A stretch of DNA of 64,000 nucleotides from Eutreptiella sp. 'Long Island Sound 2002' (taxonomy: Eukaryota; Euglenozoa; Euglenophyceae; Eutreptiales; Eutreptiaceae), in NCBI GenBank assembly GCA_964036045.1, contig OZ038384.1, forward strand, positions 28,811,771-28,875,770, read 5' to 3'. The position numbers and the translations under genes were made by a program. The notes below the pieces were generated by a model. That model saw nothing but the letters and a program-made list of their open reading frames with translations. It did no database searches and had not been told where the DNA came from. Numbering within the stretch: the first letter of the stretch is position 1; each line of letters starts with the position of its first letter. Below, piece after piece: positions 1-9,733 of this stretch.

Positions 1-594
1 GCACGTTGCTGAGCATCAGGGACTTCCCAAACCTGAACACAAACAGGCACAGAGTCTTGTACTCGAAAGGTGGAAGTTTTTGCACCACCCTGTGCATTCA
101 GCCAGCTATGTGCTTAATCCTGCTTTGATGACTCGTGAGGAAGACCCACTGATGGACAGTGAGATCAGGAATGATGTTGCTCAGGTTTTTGAATCCTTTG
201 ATGGCAAGGAGCATGAACAGCCAAACTGCAACTGCAACAGTTCCTTACGAGATGTGGAGAGTTCGCAGATGAACGCCTTTGGACCAAAGAAAGTCTTGCC
301 CTTGGCAGACTCAATTGGTTCCAAGCTTTCTGCTATGAAAATTCAGTGCTGAGGGACATTGCGCTGCGCGTACATTCAACCCCTACAGTGGCCTCTGCTG
401 CAGAGCGCAACTGGAGTGTGTTTGGTTTTGTGCACTCAAAAAGTAGGAACCGTCTGTATGGCCACAAGGTGGAGAAGCTTGTTTATATTTATCAGAACAT
501 GAGGCTACTGCGAAAGATTAGGGACCCAGCTTTCAGAGAGCCCTGTGTGTTGCCTGACCATATGTTTGACGAAGATGAGGAGGAGGAGGAATAG
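1..594 (+). pseudogene. hAT transposase, C-terminal part, frameshifted and cut by the window edge
   Basis: This is the 3' end of a hAT-superfamily transposase. One frame is open from the first bases of the window to 352. It carries a stretch typical of hAT proteins: HHPVHSASYVLNP followed by an acidic helix ending FESFDG. From about 220 the conserved reading moves to another frame, open to 594, which holds the hAT dimerisation domain (RLNWFQAF, then VASAAERNWSVFGFVHSK and NRLYGHKVEKL). The switch is best explained by one indel at about 200-230. The protein ends in an acidic tail and TAG at 592-594. The catalytic DDE region would lie left of the window. An intron is a less likely explanation, because the frames abut without clear splice signals. 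Confidence 0.85.
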
Positions 595-608
595 GAACTC
601 AAACCTGT

Positions 609-1016
609 TCAGGCGCACTGTTTCTCCTGCTCTGTGATCCACCAGTTCTTCAGCTCCTGCTCGCTATCCCAGAGCATCTTCAGTCGCGACGTGTCAGCGT
701 AGGACATGGGCTGCCGGCTCTCTCTTTGTTGTCTCCAACAATACGACTTGTACTGGTGTCTCTGCCATTGGTCTGCAAACACGTGGTCCCATTCATCCCA
801 TTCATCGCACTCATCAGAACCTGTCTCATCTGCGTCGGCGTTCTGAGCGAGACAGTTGGCTTTTGTGTCGTTTGTTTGCATACCTTCTGACTCTTGTATG
901 CTGCTCGTAGCGTTTCCTTCACTGCACTCAGATGTTGTTTGTGGCATTCTACATCTCTGCACGCAAAGTTCGCGACGGCTTTTTCTCGGCGCGCAAGTGT
1001 TCTCAAACGACGACAA
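609..1016 (-). CDS. hypothetical acidic ORF downstream of the hAT remnant
   Basis: An open frame of 135 residues, convergent with the hAT remnant and ending 12 bases from its stop. The middle is acidic and Trp-rich (DECDEWDEWDHVFADQW) and the C-terminus is charged. I recognise no family. It could be part of the hAT element or a chance frame. An overlapping minus-strand frame of similar length (680-1078) shows that open frames are easy to find here, so the support is weak. Confidence 0.25.
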   Translation of the reverse strand: MSSFENTCAPRKSRRELCVQRCRMPQTTSECSEGNATSSIQESEGMQTNDTKANCLAQNADADETGSDECDEWDEWDHVFADQWQRHQYKSYCWRQQRESRQPMSYADTSRLKMLWDSEQELKNWWITEQEKQCA

Positions 1017-1088
1017 GCATACCGCACGATGCGCAATGGCAGTGGGGACACAGCGGTGCTATTGGTTCTGAAAAACACGTCTTAAATT

Positions 1089-1099
1089 GGGGTTTCCCT
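1089..1099 (+). repeat. left terminal inverted repeat
   Basis: GGGGTTTCCCT, preceded by ATT at 1086-1088. Ten of eleven bases match the reverse complement of 6418-6428. After two variable bases both ends continue with TACG. Confidence 0.55.
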
Positions 1100-1125
1100 A
1101 ATACGACCGTATTCCTGTAATACGC

Positions 1126-1299
1126 GTATCCTGCCGTATCCTGCCGTATCCTGCCGTATCCTGTCGTATCCTGCCGTATCCTGCCGTATCCTGCCGTATC
1201 CTGCCGTATCCTGCCGTATCCTGCCGTATCCTGCCGTATCCTGCCGTATCTGCCGGATACTGCCGTATCCTGCCGTATCCTGCCGTATCTTGCCGTATG
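1126..1299 (+). repeat. 10-bp satellite array, left (CCTGCCGTAT)n
   Basis: About 17 tandem copies of CCTGCCGTAT with a few variants (CCTGTCGTAT, one 9-mer, CTTGCCGTAT near the end). The same array recurs at 6166-6404 in the same + orientation. Relative to the transposon ends the two arrays therefore face opposite ways. Subterminal repeats in DNA transposons often bind the transposase. That role here is an inference. Confidence 0.95.
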
Positions 1300-1310
1300 C
1301 CAGTAACCAA

Positions 1311-1340
1311 AACCCTAACCCTAACCCTAACCTTAACCCT
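1311..1340 (+). repeat. telomere-like tract (AACCCT)5
   Basis: Five hexamers, four of them exact AACCCT and one AACCTT, complementary to TTAGGG. The tract directly follows the left satellite array and is only 30 bp long, so it is interstitial and not a chromosome end. Confidence 0.8.
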
Positions 1341-1479
1341 GGCTGTAATCCTAACCTGGAGTTTCAGTTATTGGTAAAGGTCTCATAAACAGGCGGTGCC
1401 TTGCAGGTGTGCGGACGTAATGTGATCCGACCTTGTATGAACCAATGCAAATTGACCTTTCTTCATGCCATATGATGTG

Positions 1480-1905
1480 ATGCCTTATAATTTGATAGGA
1501 TGTGGTGTTCGCAACGTGATGTGATGTGATGTGATGCAATGTGACATGACGTGATTCCATGTGATGTAGTGTGATCTCGTGTGGTGTGGTTTGGTGTGGC
1601 GTGATGCGATGTGATGTGATGTGACGTGATGAGAGGCGATGTGATGTGACATGACGTGACGTGCCGTGACGTGACGTGACGTGACGTGACGTGACGTGAT
1701 GTGATGTGATGTGGTATGATGTGATGGGATGTCATGTATTGCCATGCGATTTCATGTGATGTGATTTGGTGCAGTGATATTTGATTTAACTTGATGTGAT
1801 GTGGTGTGATGTGGTGTGATGTGATGTCATGTGATTCAATGTGATGTGAAGTGTGTGACCATATTTGATTTGCCGTGATGTGGTGTGATGTGATGTGATG
1901 TGACT
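1480..1905 (+). repeat. TGATG/TGACG pentamer microsatellite
   Basis: A degenerate simple repeat of TGATG, TGACG and related pentamers runs for about 425 bp. The apparent minus-strand ORFs rich in His, Ser and Thr here are translations of this repeat and not genes. Confidence 0.9.
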
Positions 1906-1914
1906 TGGTTTCTT

Positions 1915-2135
1915 TGCGAAAACGTCTTCAAACCCACTGCAGCTTTTATCCTAACAAACAAAAATGCATTACCAATTTTTTTTTTCCGAAACCGTTTTCC
2001 AACCCACTGCAGCTTTTATCCTAACAAACAAAAATCCATTTCCAATTGTTTTCTATCCAGAAACGTTTTCAAACCCACTGCAGCTTGTATCCTAACAAAC
2101 ATAAATGCTTTTTCAAAATATGGTGTTCTTTTTTT
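1915..2135 (+). repeat. three tandem copies of a 70-bp unit
   Basis: The core AACCCACTGCAG recurs at 1931, 2001 and 2072 (spacing 70 and 71), each time followed by a TATCCTAACAAACA-type stretch and a T-rich spacer. There is no coding potential. From 2140 to 2529 the sequence is AT-rich and holds nothing else I recognise. It probably contains the 3' untranslated region of the minus-strand RING gene. Confidence 0.85.
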
Positions 2136-2529
2136 GGAAACTGTTCAACCGTCCGGTTTTTGAACCTCTGCATTCTTTTTTGTTGTTCCCTGCTATGCTG
2201 AAAGGTAACAAAATGACTTGACACATAACCCCAACTGCCAACTACTTTCCTCCGTCATTGACTGGCGCACTCACAAAGCTGGGAAGGCACAGCGACATTA
2301 CACTGAGCAGAGAGACGAATGGCCATTCGATGCGTGTGTCTGAAGAAGCTGCGCTGTAGTGTATTCCACTGTGCGATAATATAAATATTCAACAATAAAA
2401 GAAGTTATAGACATACAAAAATATATAGTTATACTGCTGCACTATGGTGCATGCCACTGTGCAAACAAAAAAACAGATAAACAAAAAAAATAATTAAATA
2501 CATTACCAAAATAGTGTACTTAGCTGACC

Positions 2530-4413
2530 TTAGTGGTCGCTGGCTGCATGCCAGGTGCGGATGCGGCTCCAGGGAAATCTTGTTCCATCGCCGAATTCAA
2601 CAGTACCGCCACTGGCCAGGCCCTCGTACCAGCCGTCGTTGAACATGACGTGCACCAATGTTCCAGCTGCTGCACGTGGCTGCTCAGACCGCTCCACACG
2701 ACGCTGCACTGTTGTGCACTTCCATTCCCGCTGTCGCAACCGCTCAGAGTCCAACGAAGCCACCGTTCTGGAAATCACTGCTGGCGCTGGTATCTGGGAG
2801 CATGTTGAATCAGGACACGCTGCTGCTGCATCAGGAGGATCTGCTGCTAGTTCACCAGGAGGATCCCGTGGCAACAGGTGCACGAAGGCTCGCAATCTGG
2901 CCTGTCGCATGGCATCCGGATTCGTCAGTGGTCTTGTTGTGGATCCCAGAGAGAATATTGCAGCTCCTGCTGCTGCCAGTATCGCGCCTGCAGTACGAGC
3001 CCCTTCCGACAGCAGAAATTCTTCCACAGCATCCTGAACAGCGCGGTTCCTGGGGGTGTTGGCAGCAACGAAAACAGTACGATCCAGTGGGCACCGGCTG
3101 ATCCTCCCTGCACAGTCTGTGCAGATCGTGTGTCCACAAGGCAGAACTGCAGTGTTCAACAGAAAGCAATAGCATACAATGCAGTGATAGTTCTTCTTCG
3201 GGGCTTCCACAATGTACCGGCCGCTATCCGCCGAGGGCCTGCGCTCTGCTGGCGGCGGTTGCTGTAAGTCATCAAGCAAATTCGCGGTCTGCGCTTCTGC
3301 AAAATCAGCATCTTCAGATGGCGTGTCACCCAGGCGTCTGGGCAAGGAATTGCGCCGCGGAGCTGAACCCATCAGCCTCTCTAGGTAGGCCTCAACGGTC
3401 TCCTCTTCCGCATGATCTGGTGGCAGGTGATGTGTCTGCGGTGCTCGTGCTGAGAACGTCTGCGGCTGAGTCAATGGCTGCGGCTGAGTCAACGTCTCCG
3501 GCTGAGCAAGTGGGTTTTCATCAATCACAGAACTGGTGTCACTGTCCTGATTTTCATCCTCCTCATTCTGCGCGACGTGCCTCCAGCGAGGTTCATCCAA
3601 ATGACCCTGCCAGTCCCCAATCCAAGGTGCGAGCTCCGTTGCATCAGTGGCACGTGGTGTGTGCCTGTGTCGAACTCCAGACTTTTTGTATTTGCATGGC
3701 GTACAAGTTGCAAACCGCTGTGCATAGGCAATTTGGAAGCTCAGGCAGTGCGGTGTGCACATTCCCTTGCTGCAGTTCTTTGGCACTGGCGCGTAGCATG
3801 TGCCACCCGGTGCCTTGCAGCGCCGCTGAGGTGCAGGACCACTGGTGGGGCGCCATGTCCCTGTGCTTGGCTGCCGGCCCACTGCATTCGGACCCATGAG
3901 GTAGCTGGCCAGTGTGTGCTTCCGCCTCTCCAATGAGCTGGGGCCAAGACCAAGAGCGTGCGCATCGGCAGACGCCTCCTTCTGGCTTGCACGCTCAGCC
4001 TTTTCCAATTTCTTTTGTTCTCGCCACGCAGGCGCATCCTGCAAACTGGTGACAAAGACATCAAACTTTATTTGATCTGCAGTGGTGGGCGTCACCCCTC
4101 TCTCAGACAGCATGGCCAGCCACAGTGATCTGGCAGTTTGTTTCCAGGTGTCCGACGGCAGATCACTGTAGTCCCAATACACGGCGTACCAAACATCATC
4201 ACCAAGCAAACTGCCATGTCCATGCGGCCCAATGCGCGCCGCTATCCATTGAGGCGTGTACTCGTTGGGCAGCACCTCGCAAATGCGCGTGAAGTTTCTG
4301 CCAGTGCGGCTGAAGATGCAAAGCAACAATCTTTTGAATGAATCCGTAGTTCTCTGCCCACGCACACGCCTCATGTTGGACGCCCTGCACAGAGGGGTGG
4401 AAGCGTGCACCAC
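2530..4413 (-). CDS. RING-finger protein with Cys cluster and Tudor-like C-terminus
   Basis: The open frame has 627 codons and a TAA stop. Three regions stand out. A Cys-rich cluster (C199, C206, C214, C219, C223, C237, C240) looks metal-binding. A RING domain lies at about 411-444: C-x2-C, C-G-H, C-x2-C and a closing CPLD, so the last ligand is Asp instead of Cys. At 586-621 is a Tudor/Agenet-like strand pattern (MFNDGWYEG, VEFGDG). RING proteins of this layout are usually E3 ubiquitin ligases, and a Tudor-like fold could read chromatin. The gene lies inside a DDE transposon and is divergent from its transposase, so it is probably an element-encoded accessory protein. The annotated ATG lies within a 70-bp minisatellite. 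Later ATGs, such as codon 14, are possible starts. Confidence 0.7.
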   Translation of the reverse strand: MVHASTPLCRASNMRRVRGQRTTDSFKRLLLCIFSRTGRNFTRICEVLPNEYTPQWIAARIGPHGHGSLLGDDVWYAVYWDYSDLPSDTWKQTARSLWLAMLSERGVTPTTADQIKFDVFVTSLQDAPAWREQKKLEKAERASQKEASADAHALGLGPSSLERRKHTLASYLMGPNAVGRQPSTGTWRPTSGPAPQRRCKAPGGTCYAPVPKNCSKGMCTPHCLSFQIAYAQRFATCTPCKYKKSGVRHRHTPRATDATELAPWIGDWQGHLDEPRWRHVAQNEEDENQDSDTSSVIDENPLAQPETLTQPQPLTQPQTFSARAPQTHHLPPDHAEEETVEAYLERLMGSAPRRNSLPRRLGDTPSEDADFAEAQTANLLDDLQQPPPAERRPSADSGRYIVEAPKKNYHCIVCYCFLLNTAVLPCGHTICTDCAGRISRCPLDRTVFVAANTPRNRAVQDAVEEFLLSEGARTAGAILAAAGAAIFSLGSTTRPLTNPDAMRQARLRAFVHLLPRDPPGELAADPPDAAAACPDSTCSQIPAPAVISRTVASLDSERLRQREWKCTTVQRRVERSEQPRAAAGTLVHVMFNDGWYEGLASGGTVEFGDGTRFPWSRIRTWHAASDH

Positions 4414-4577
4414 AGCGTGAACTCTTGTAGCGGCGTCGCCTCACGTTGGACGCCCTGCACACAGGAATGGAAGCGTGTACCACAGCGTGAACCCTTGTCG
4501 CGGCGTCGCCTCATATGATGGACGCCCTGCACAAAGGGGTGGAAGCGTGTACCACATCGTGAACCTTGTCGCATTGT
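4371..4577 (-). repeat. 70-bp minisatellite over the start of the RING gene
   Basis: Units at 4371-4440 and 4441-4510 are near-identical (core GGACGCCCTGCAC). A third, partial and diverged unit runs to about 4577. Each unit carries a minus-strand ATG in the same context, so the array multiplies potential start codons of the RING ORF. It may also be its promoter region. Confidence 0.85.
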
Positions 4578-4978
4578 TGGCGGTGCTGTCATCCGCCGCA
4601 CTGAGACTCATTAAGAGTGGAGCACCATCAGCACCTTTCACGTCACTTGGCCCGGCTCTCAAGAATCATGGATGGCAGCGCTTCACTGACACTCCTTAAG
4701 AGTGGAGGACCATCAAACACTGTTCCCGCCAAGAGCCATAGATTGCTTCGTTGCCCTCACTGTTGATTTCATAGACAGCACATATCTGAGACAATGAAAG
4801 AAGAATGTTACTCATTAGTTACATTAGCACTATCAGAATTTTTTTTTCGCTGTTGTTATATCGTTTCTGCACTGCTCAATCATTTAAGTTCTTCAGTCCT
4901 TGAGTCTTGAAGTTTACGTGGATCTCTGTGGATCGTTCTGATAGCGGCGACTCCCGGCACTGCGCTCCACTTGCAGCA

Positions 4979-5782
4979 ATGCCGCTCATGAATGCCACCG
5001 GGTACAGAATGGGATTTCTGCTGTTCCTGGTGGCAAATTCCATTTTCACATTAGAGGAGTTTGTAATTACAATCTCTTTCCTGCGATTGGGGTACAGCCA
5101 GATTGCATGTGCGAGGACATTGGGAATTGGTCGGGACTACTGTATCCAAGTACTACGTGACGTGTCACAACGGGCTCACCTGTGGGATACGTTCACGGAT
5201 GCCTTTGAACGCCGATGGGAATTCCACCAACACAGTCATCCAATTCACCGCCATGTGTCTGCTATTGTCGATAGCACGCATGTGGCCATCCAGTCACCTT
5301 CGCACCCGGTAGACCGGGAGCTGTTCTGGTTCGACAAACCCACTTACCGCGGGCATGCGCTCGTGTTTAATGCCATGATCAACTGGGGGCGCGAGGTCAT
5401 TGCCTGCTCGTGGTGGTATCCGCCCCGTGCCACCGATGCTGAGATGACGGCGGACATGGATGCATCCATTCCCTGGAACTTTAATGGTCCTCGGCCTGAC
5501 TTCCGCCTCGTTGACTGTCACTACAGCACTGCAAACAACATGTTCTGCCGTGTGGCCGGGGGGGATGGCCGATTGACCTGGTTCATGGTGCATTACAACC
5601 AGATGATCAATGAAGGCCGTCATCTAGTGGAGAATGTTTTCAGCAATGTTAAGAAGTGGCGATTCTGGAACGGCCGTGATGAGGCTCCCGGGCGCCCGTA
5701 TAACTACGACTTCCTTGCCGGCCTGTTCATTTTCTGCTGTAACCTACATAACATGGAGCAGAGGTACACCGAAAGTCTATAA
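4979..5782 (+). CDS. DDE transposase, PIF/Harbinger (DDE_Tnp_4) type
   Basis: This would cut and rejoin DNA at the element ends. From the first ATG it has 267 codons, and the frame is open for 24 codons upstream. The catalytic triad is complete: Asp in AIVDSTHVAI (codon at 5270), Asp in FRLVDCHYST and Glu in HLVENVFSNVKKW, followed by the usual C-terminal helix (CCNLHNMEQR). The N-terminal helix-turn-helix-like part (GYSQIACARTLGIGRD) fits DNA binding. It is shorter than typical HARBI1-like proteins, so an upstream exon may exist. It is divergent from the RING gene, with about 570 bp between them. The stop is TAA. Confidence 0.8.
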   Translation: MPLMNATGYRMGFLLFLVANSIFTLEEFVITISFLRLGYSQIACARTLGIGRDYCIQVLRDVSQRAHLWDTFTDAFERRWEFHQHSHPIHRHVSAIVDSTHVAIQSPSHPVDRELFWFDKPTYRGHALVFNAMINWGREVIACSWWYPPRATDAEMTADMDASIPWNFNGPRPDFRLVDCHYSTANNMFCRVAGGDGRLTWFMVHYNQMINEGRHLVENVFSNVKKWRFWNGRDEAPGRPYNYDFLAGLFIFCCNLHNMEQRYTESL

Positions 5783-5878
5783 CCATAATAGTACAGGCTG
5801 CAATGATGTGATTGTCTTTTTTTATGCTCGTGCATCTTGTGTTTTGGGGCACAGGAAGTGTTTCGTACGCAATCACGT

Positions 5879-6125
5879 AGCAATCATTTTTTTTTTCAAA
5901 ACCGAGAATTGGTGTGCAGCAAGGCGGGTTGTCAACCTAAACAGAAACAGCACAATGGGCACGCAGGAACAGGATGAAAAACCACGAAGCTCAGGAAGCA
6001 GGTAGCAATCTTCTTCTTTTTTGAAACGAATAATTGGTGTACATGAAGCGGGTTGTCAGCCGGGAAAGTCACAATAGGCATGCAAGAACAGTATGAAATA
6101 CCACCAAACGCTGAATGAACGCAAA
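5879..6125 (+). repeat. two diverged copies of a 125-bp unit
   Basis: AGCAATC starts at 5879 and again at 6004, followed in both by a T-rich stretch, ATTGGTGT, GCGGGTTGTCA and a similar A-rich tail. It lies between the transposase stop and the right satellite array. Confidence 0.75.
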
Positions 6126-6165
6126 ATAGTTGTTTTCGTAGTGCAAACAAGCAGATATTTTGGAC

Positions 6166-6404
6166 CCTGTCGTATCCTGCCGTATCCTGCCGTATCCTGC
6201 CGTATCCTGCCGTATCTGCCGTATCCTGCCGTATCCTGCCGTATCCTGCCGTATCCTGCGTATCCTGCCGTATCCTGCCGTATCCTGCCGTATCCTGCTG
6301 TATCCTGCCGTATCCTGCCGTATCCTGCCGTATCCTGCCGTATCCTGCCGTATCCTGCCGTATCCTGCCGTATCCTGCCGTATCCTGCCGTATCCTGCCG
6401 TATC
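6166..6404 (+). repeat. 10-bp satellite array, right (CCTGCCGTAT)n
   Basis: About 24 copies of the decamer found at 1126-1299, including a 9-mer and a shortened unit. It ends in GAATACGCGTA beside the right terminal repeat. Confidence 0.95.
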
Positions 6405-6417
6405 GAATACGCGTAAC

Positions 6418-6428
6418 AGGGAAACCCG
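6418..6428 (-). repeat. right terminal inverted repeat
   Basis: AGGGAAACCCG, followed by ATT at 6429-6431. It is the inverted match of 1089-1099. From 6432 to 6699 there is only flanking sequence, including a TATATA-rich stretch at 6653-6680. I see no gene there. Confidence 0.55.
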
Positions 6429-6699
6429 ATTGGAACTCGGTTTTTATGTCGCAACTACTTTAAAGCAATATGTCGGGGATCAACAGTTAAAATTTTGGTG
6501 CATGCAAGATGTCGGCAGTCTGCAGAAACATGAAAATCTCGCGTTTTGTTAGTTCTTAACCTCATTCTCTGCGGCGGCACGCGCGTCTGGCGACAGTCAG
6601 TGGCCCCCCCAGCAGACGCGTACTGTATTGTATTCTCGCGATACGGTACACGTATATATACGTTACGGGTATATATATACGCCGTCTTTTCCAACCCTG

Positions 6700-6766
6700 C
6701 CCGGGGGGCCACCTGGTCGGGCCAGGTGATATCCTCCCCACCGGGTCCTAGTGGGGGGCCATCCAA
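6700..6766 (+). repeat. 67-bp inverted repeat, left copy
   Basis: It matches the reverse complement of 9714-9780 at 66 of 67 positions (one T/G difference near the inner end). It contains a small palindrome (CACCTGG, five bases, CCAGGTG) and ends inward with CCTAGTGGGGGGCC. That inner end is the LINE 3' end in reverse orientation. Confidence 0.9.
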
Positions 6767-6769
6767 CAG

Positions 6770-7441
6770 ATGCCGGCACACCACACCCACCACCACCACC
6801 ACCACCACCACCACCACCACCTCTACAACATCGACCCTGGCGCTGGCGAGCTCGTCCCCCCCCAACCCCCACGACACCGGCACCAGCCACCCCCCCCCGC
6901 GCCGAGGGCGGAGCCGGCGCAGATGGCCTCGGCGGAGGGGGGACGGGGCGCGGCATCGGCGCCGCAGGCGCAGGGGCAGCGAGGGGGGCCGGCACGGGGG
7001 GCAGAGGAGGGCCGGCCATGGGACCGGGACTGGGGCGCGGTCCCTGACCCTCTGTGGGAGGAGACCCTCCCCCTGGTGGGGGAGGTGCACGGGTGGTTGT
7101 GCTGGGCCAACCAGGGGACCTCCAGGAGGTCGAGGAACCGGCCCTTCGATGCCGTGCTCCTCCGGAGAGACGGAGGAAACCGAGAGGTACCCCCGGGGGG
7201 GTGGGCAGCCCCGGAGGACCATGAGAGGGTCCTCAGGTCAGTGATGGGGGCGGCGTGGCCCGATAGGGAGCCGACGTGGCCGGTCTACCTGGAAGGGGGA
7301 GCGTTGCTCCGCATCAAGGATGCGGACGCCAACAACTGGCTCCCCCGGGCTTTGCGCAGCGCCCTCGCCCACTGGCGCTACCGCCGGCACAACCCGCCGC
7401 CGCCACAGCCCCAGCCCCCACACAAGCGGCGGCGCAGGTGA
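6770..7441 (+). pseudogene. C-terminal part of a LINE-encoded protein, truncated copy
   Basis: The 223 open codons match the C-terminus of the minus-strand LINE protein ending near 29680. The shared blocks are a His run (encoded by a CAC microsatellite), YNIDP, MASA, VPDPL, LVGEV, GWLCWANQGT, FDAVLLRRDGGNREVPPG and NNWLPRALRSALAHWRYR. The two copies differ by many substitutions yet keep the frame, which suggests the region was selected as protein. It ends in a basic HKRRRR tail and TGA, possibly a nuclear signal. There is no upstream part: the copy starts abruptly next to the 67-bp inverted repeat. I do not recognise the domain. Confidence 0.7.
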
Positions 7442-9733
7442 TGGCCCAGACGGCGGATACGAGAGGGTGGGGGGGGGGGGAGCTTGGCCCCCCGACCCAC
7501 GCCCCTCCCCACGGTACGGCACGACACAAGAGGGCGTGCCACCTCCCGCGGGAGGGAGTGCGGCGACAACGAGCGCGGGGGGGAACCTGCTGCCCCGCAG
7601 CCCGCTAACCACTGACCGCTAACCCTCACGGCCACCCCCGGCCGGCCAGCGCCGCGCGACAACGGCCGGGGGATGAGGGGCCCCAGCGAGGGCCTGCACG
7701 AGGATCCGGCTCTAGGTAGAGGGGGAAGGGAGAAGGGCGCGACCTCCCAGCCGATGGCTGGCCCCCGGGGCCAGGACTGCCATGCCGCCCCCCCCTCCCG
7801 CCCCGGCCGTCAGGAGGCGTTGCCAGGGGATCAAAGGGCCCCCCCCACTCCCCCCCCCCCCTCCCACACAGGCCCGAGAGCGGGCGGAGGGGCGGCCCCC
7901 CCACCCTCCCCCCACCCCCGCACCCACCCCAGCAGGGGAGCCACAGGCGCGGCCCTCCGCCCCCCCAGAGCCGGGGGGGCGCCCCCCCCCCAAGGAAGGG
8001 ATGGGGACGCGGTAAGGGGAACGGCGGCTGGACCTGCTCCCGCGAACCCACACCGGCGTGCCGGAGCAACGCGCACAACGGAACAGGAAGGTGGCCGCGC
8101 CCCACATGACCCTCCCGTAACCACAGCCCACTCCGGGATGACAGAGGGGGGGTTCAGGTCTGCTGGGGCCCCCGGGGGAGCAGTCCACGGGCCGCCCCTC
8201 ACCCCCCCCACCCCGGGGCGACACTTCAGCCCCGACCGCACGCGCACGCCGGAAGGGAACGCGCCGGCGACACGGAGAGGGCCAGGATGGAGTACCGCAG
8301 GCCGCCGCCCGGAAGGAGAGCAGGGAGGCCGCGGCGCGACACCCCCCCCCCCCCGCCCCCCCACCGGCCCGCCAGCCGCGGGGGCCCCGGCCCCCACCCC
8401 CCAAGGCAGGGGGGATGGTCCCCCCCCTCCCGAGAGGGGAGCCGGAATGCGAGCCGCCCCCCCGCCCAAGCCGTCGGCTCCCATGGGGGCCGCGAAGAAC
8501 CAGCGAGCCCACGCCTGCGCACCGGGACGCCGCACAGATCGTACCCAAAGAAGCCGGGTGAGCACGAACCGGAGTGGTATGGGGGGCCACGCCCCCCATG
8601 GACAGCACAACGCCAGTGACGCCCGCTTTGTTGCCTGCCCAGGGAAGGCAGAGGGACGGAATGAGGCAGAGCGACCCCCCGCCCTACTGGCCCCGCCCTG
8701 GCCGCACAAACGGGGGGTACGGCGCACCCCCCCCCCCCCCAAGCCCGCCCCCCAGCGTATGAACGCCACGGACCCGCCCCGCGGCGCGCAGCCCCCAAAG
8801 GGACAGAGCAGGGCCCCCACATCCGCACGCCCGCGCCCACAACACGTGGATCGCGGACCCCAACAGCGCGCCCAGTTGACGGGCAGTCGGGGGAGGGGGA
8901 GCGCATGACCCCAGACGCCCCACGCAACGGTAGAAGGCAGCCCCCCCGGGGACGCCCTGCCGCCACCCCCACAACCCCAAGCCAAGTAGGGGGGAACCGG
9001 GACCGGACCGCCCCCCCCCAAGCACGCCAGACGGAGCAAGGGACCGGGGCAGGACACGCGGAGGGGCACGGACCACGTGGAACGGCCCTACCAGCGCCCA
9101 GTGCCGGGACCACTCGAGATGCGCACGCCACACCACCCAGCGGGGAAGGGAGCGGACACCGCGAGAGCGCGAGCGCACACACACGAAAGGGACACGCGGG
9201 GACTACCGGAAGGGCAACCGGACCGAGCGCGCGGAACGCACAGACCGCGTGGAATGGCGTACCAGCGAGCGAGGGTAAGGGACACCCAGACGGGACGGCC
9301 CGCCATACGCAGCGCGGAACACGCGGGGCGGGGAGGGGGAAACGAAAGAGACACGACGCAAGGTACCGGCCCGAACCCCCCGAACCGGCCGCGAGCGCCG
9401 CGCACACACAGACGGGGCACTGCACCCGCCAAGGCAGTAGTGGCACACAGGGCCACGCCCCAACCCCTGGGCTAGGCAGCCTCCGCGCCAGCCCAAGGGG
9501 GTCCCACTGGCGACAAGCCAGTAGCACGGGCCCGGCGGCGCCGGCGCCCCGGGCGACCACGCATTAGGGGGGCGACGCAGTGGGTAAGCGCCCGCAGCCA
9601 CGGCTGCGAATTGATGCACTGACCGGGGAGTGGCGAATCGGGGACGCCGGGGAAGGACGAGGCTCTGAGCTCTGTGAACCCGGGGGACTTCGCCACCATG
9701 CAGGAGGTGCGTCTTGGAGGGCCCCCCACTAGG
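7442..9733 (+). mobile_element. LINE 3' region, forward copy (left palindrome arm)
   Basis: Very GC-rich sequence with C runs follows the stop codon of the truncated LINE protein and ends in TTGGAGGGCCCCCCACTAGG. It includes one degenerate copy (about 8766-8990) of the 420-bp monomer that is tandemly repeated at 42995-47310. Long open frames in several phases reflect composition. I call no gene here. Confidence 0.7.

Larger units (their letters stand above)
1089..6428. mobile_element. PIF/Harbinger-like DNA transposon with DDE and RING genes
   Basis: The proposed element is about 5.34 kb. It has short terminal inverted repeats (GGGTTTCCCT at 1090-1099 and its complement at 6418-6427), flanked on both sides by ATT (1086-1088 and 6429-6431), a 3-bp target duplication as expected for PIF/Harbinger elements. 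Just inside each end is TACGCGTAT and then an array of the same 10-bp satellite. The body carries a DDE transposase on + and a RING-finger gene on -. The outermost base of the repeat does not match (G versus C), and a 3-bp duplication can occur by chance, so the exact ends are inferred. Confidence 0.6.

Noticed and set aside
1300-1345. Chromosome end
   Set aside because: Only five hexamers, with unique and repeat DNA on both sides.
1126-6404. CRISPR array
   Set aside because: The repeats are contiguous decamers without spacers, and the window is eukaryotic.
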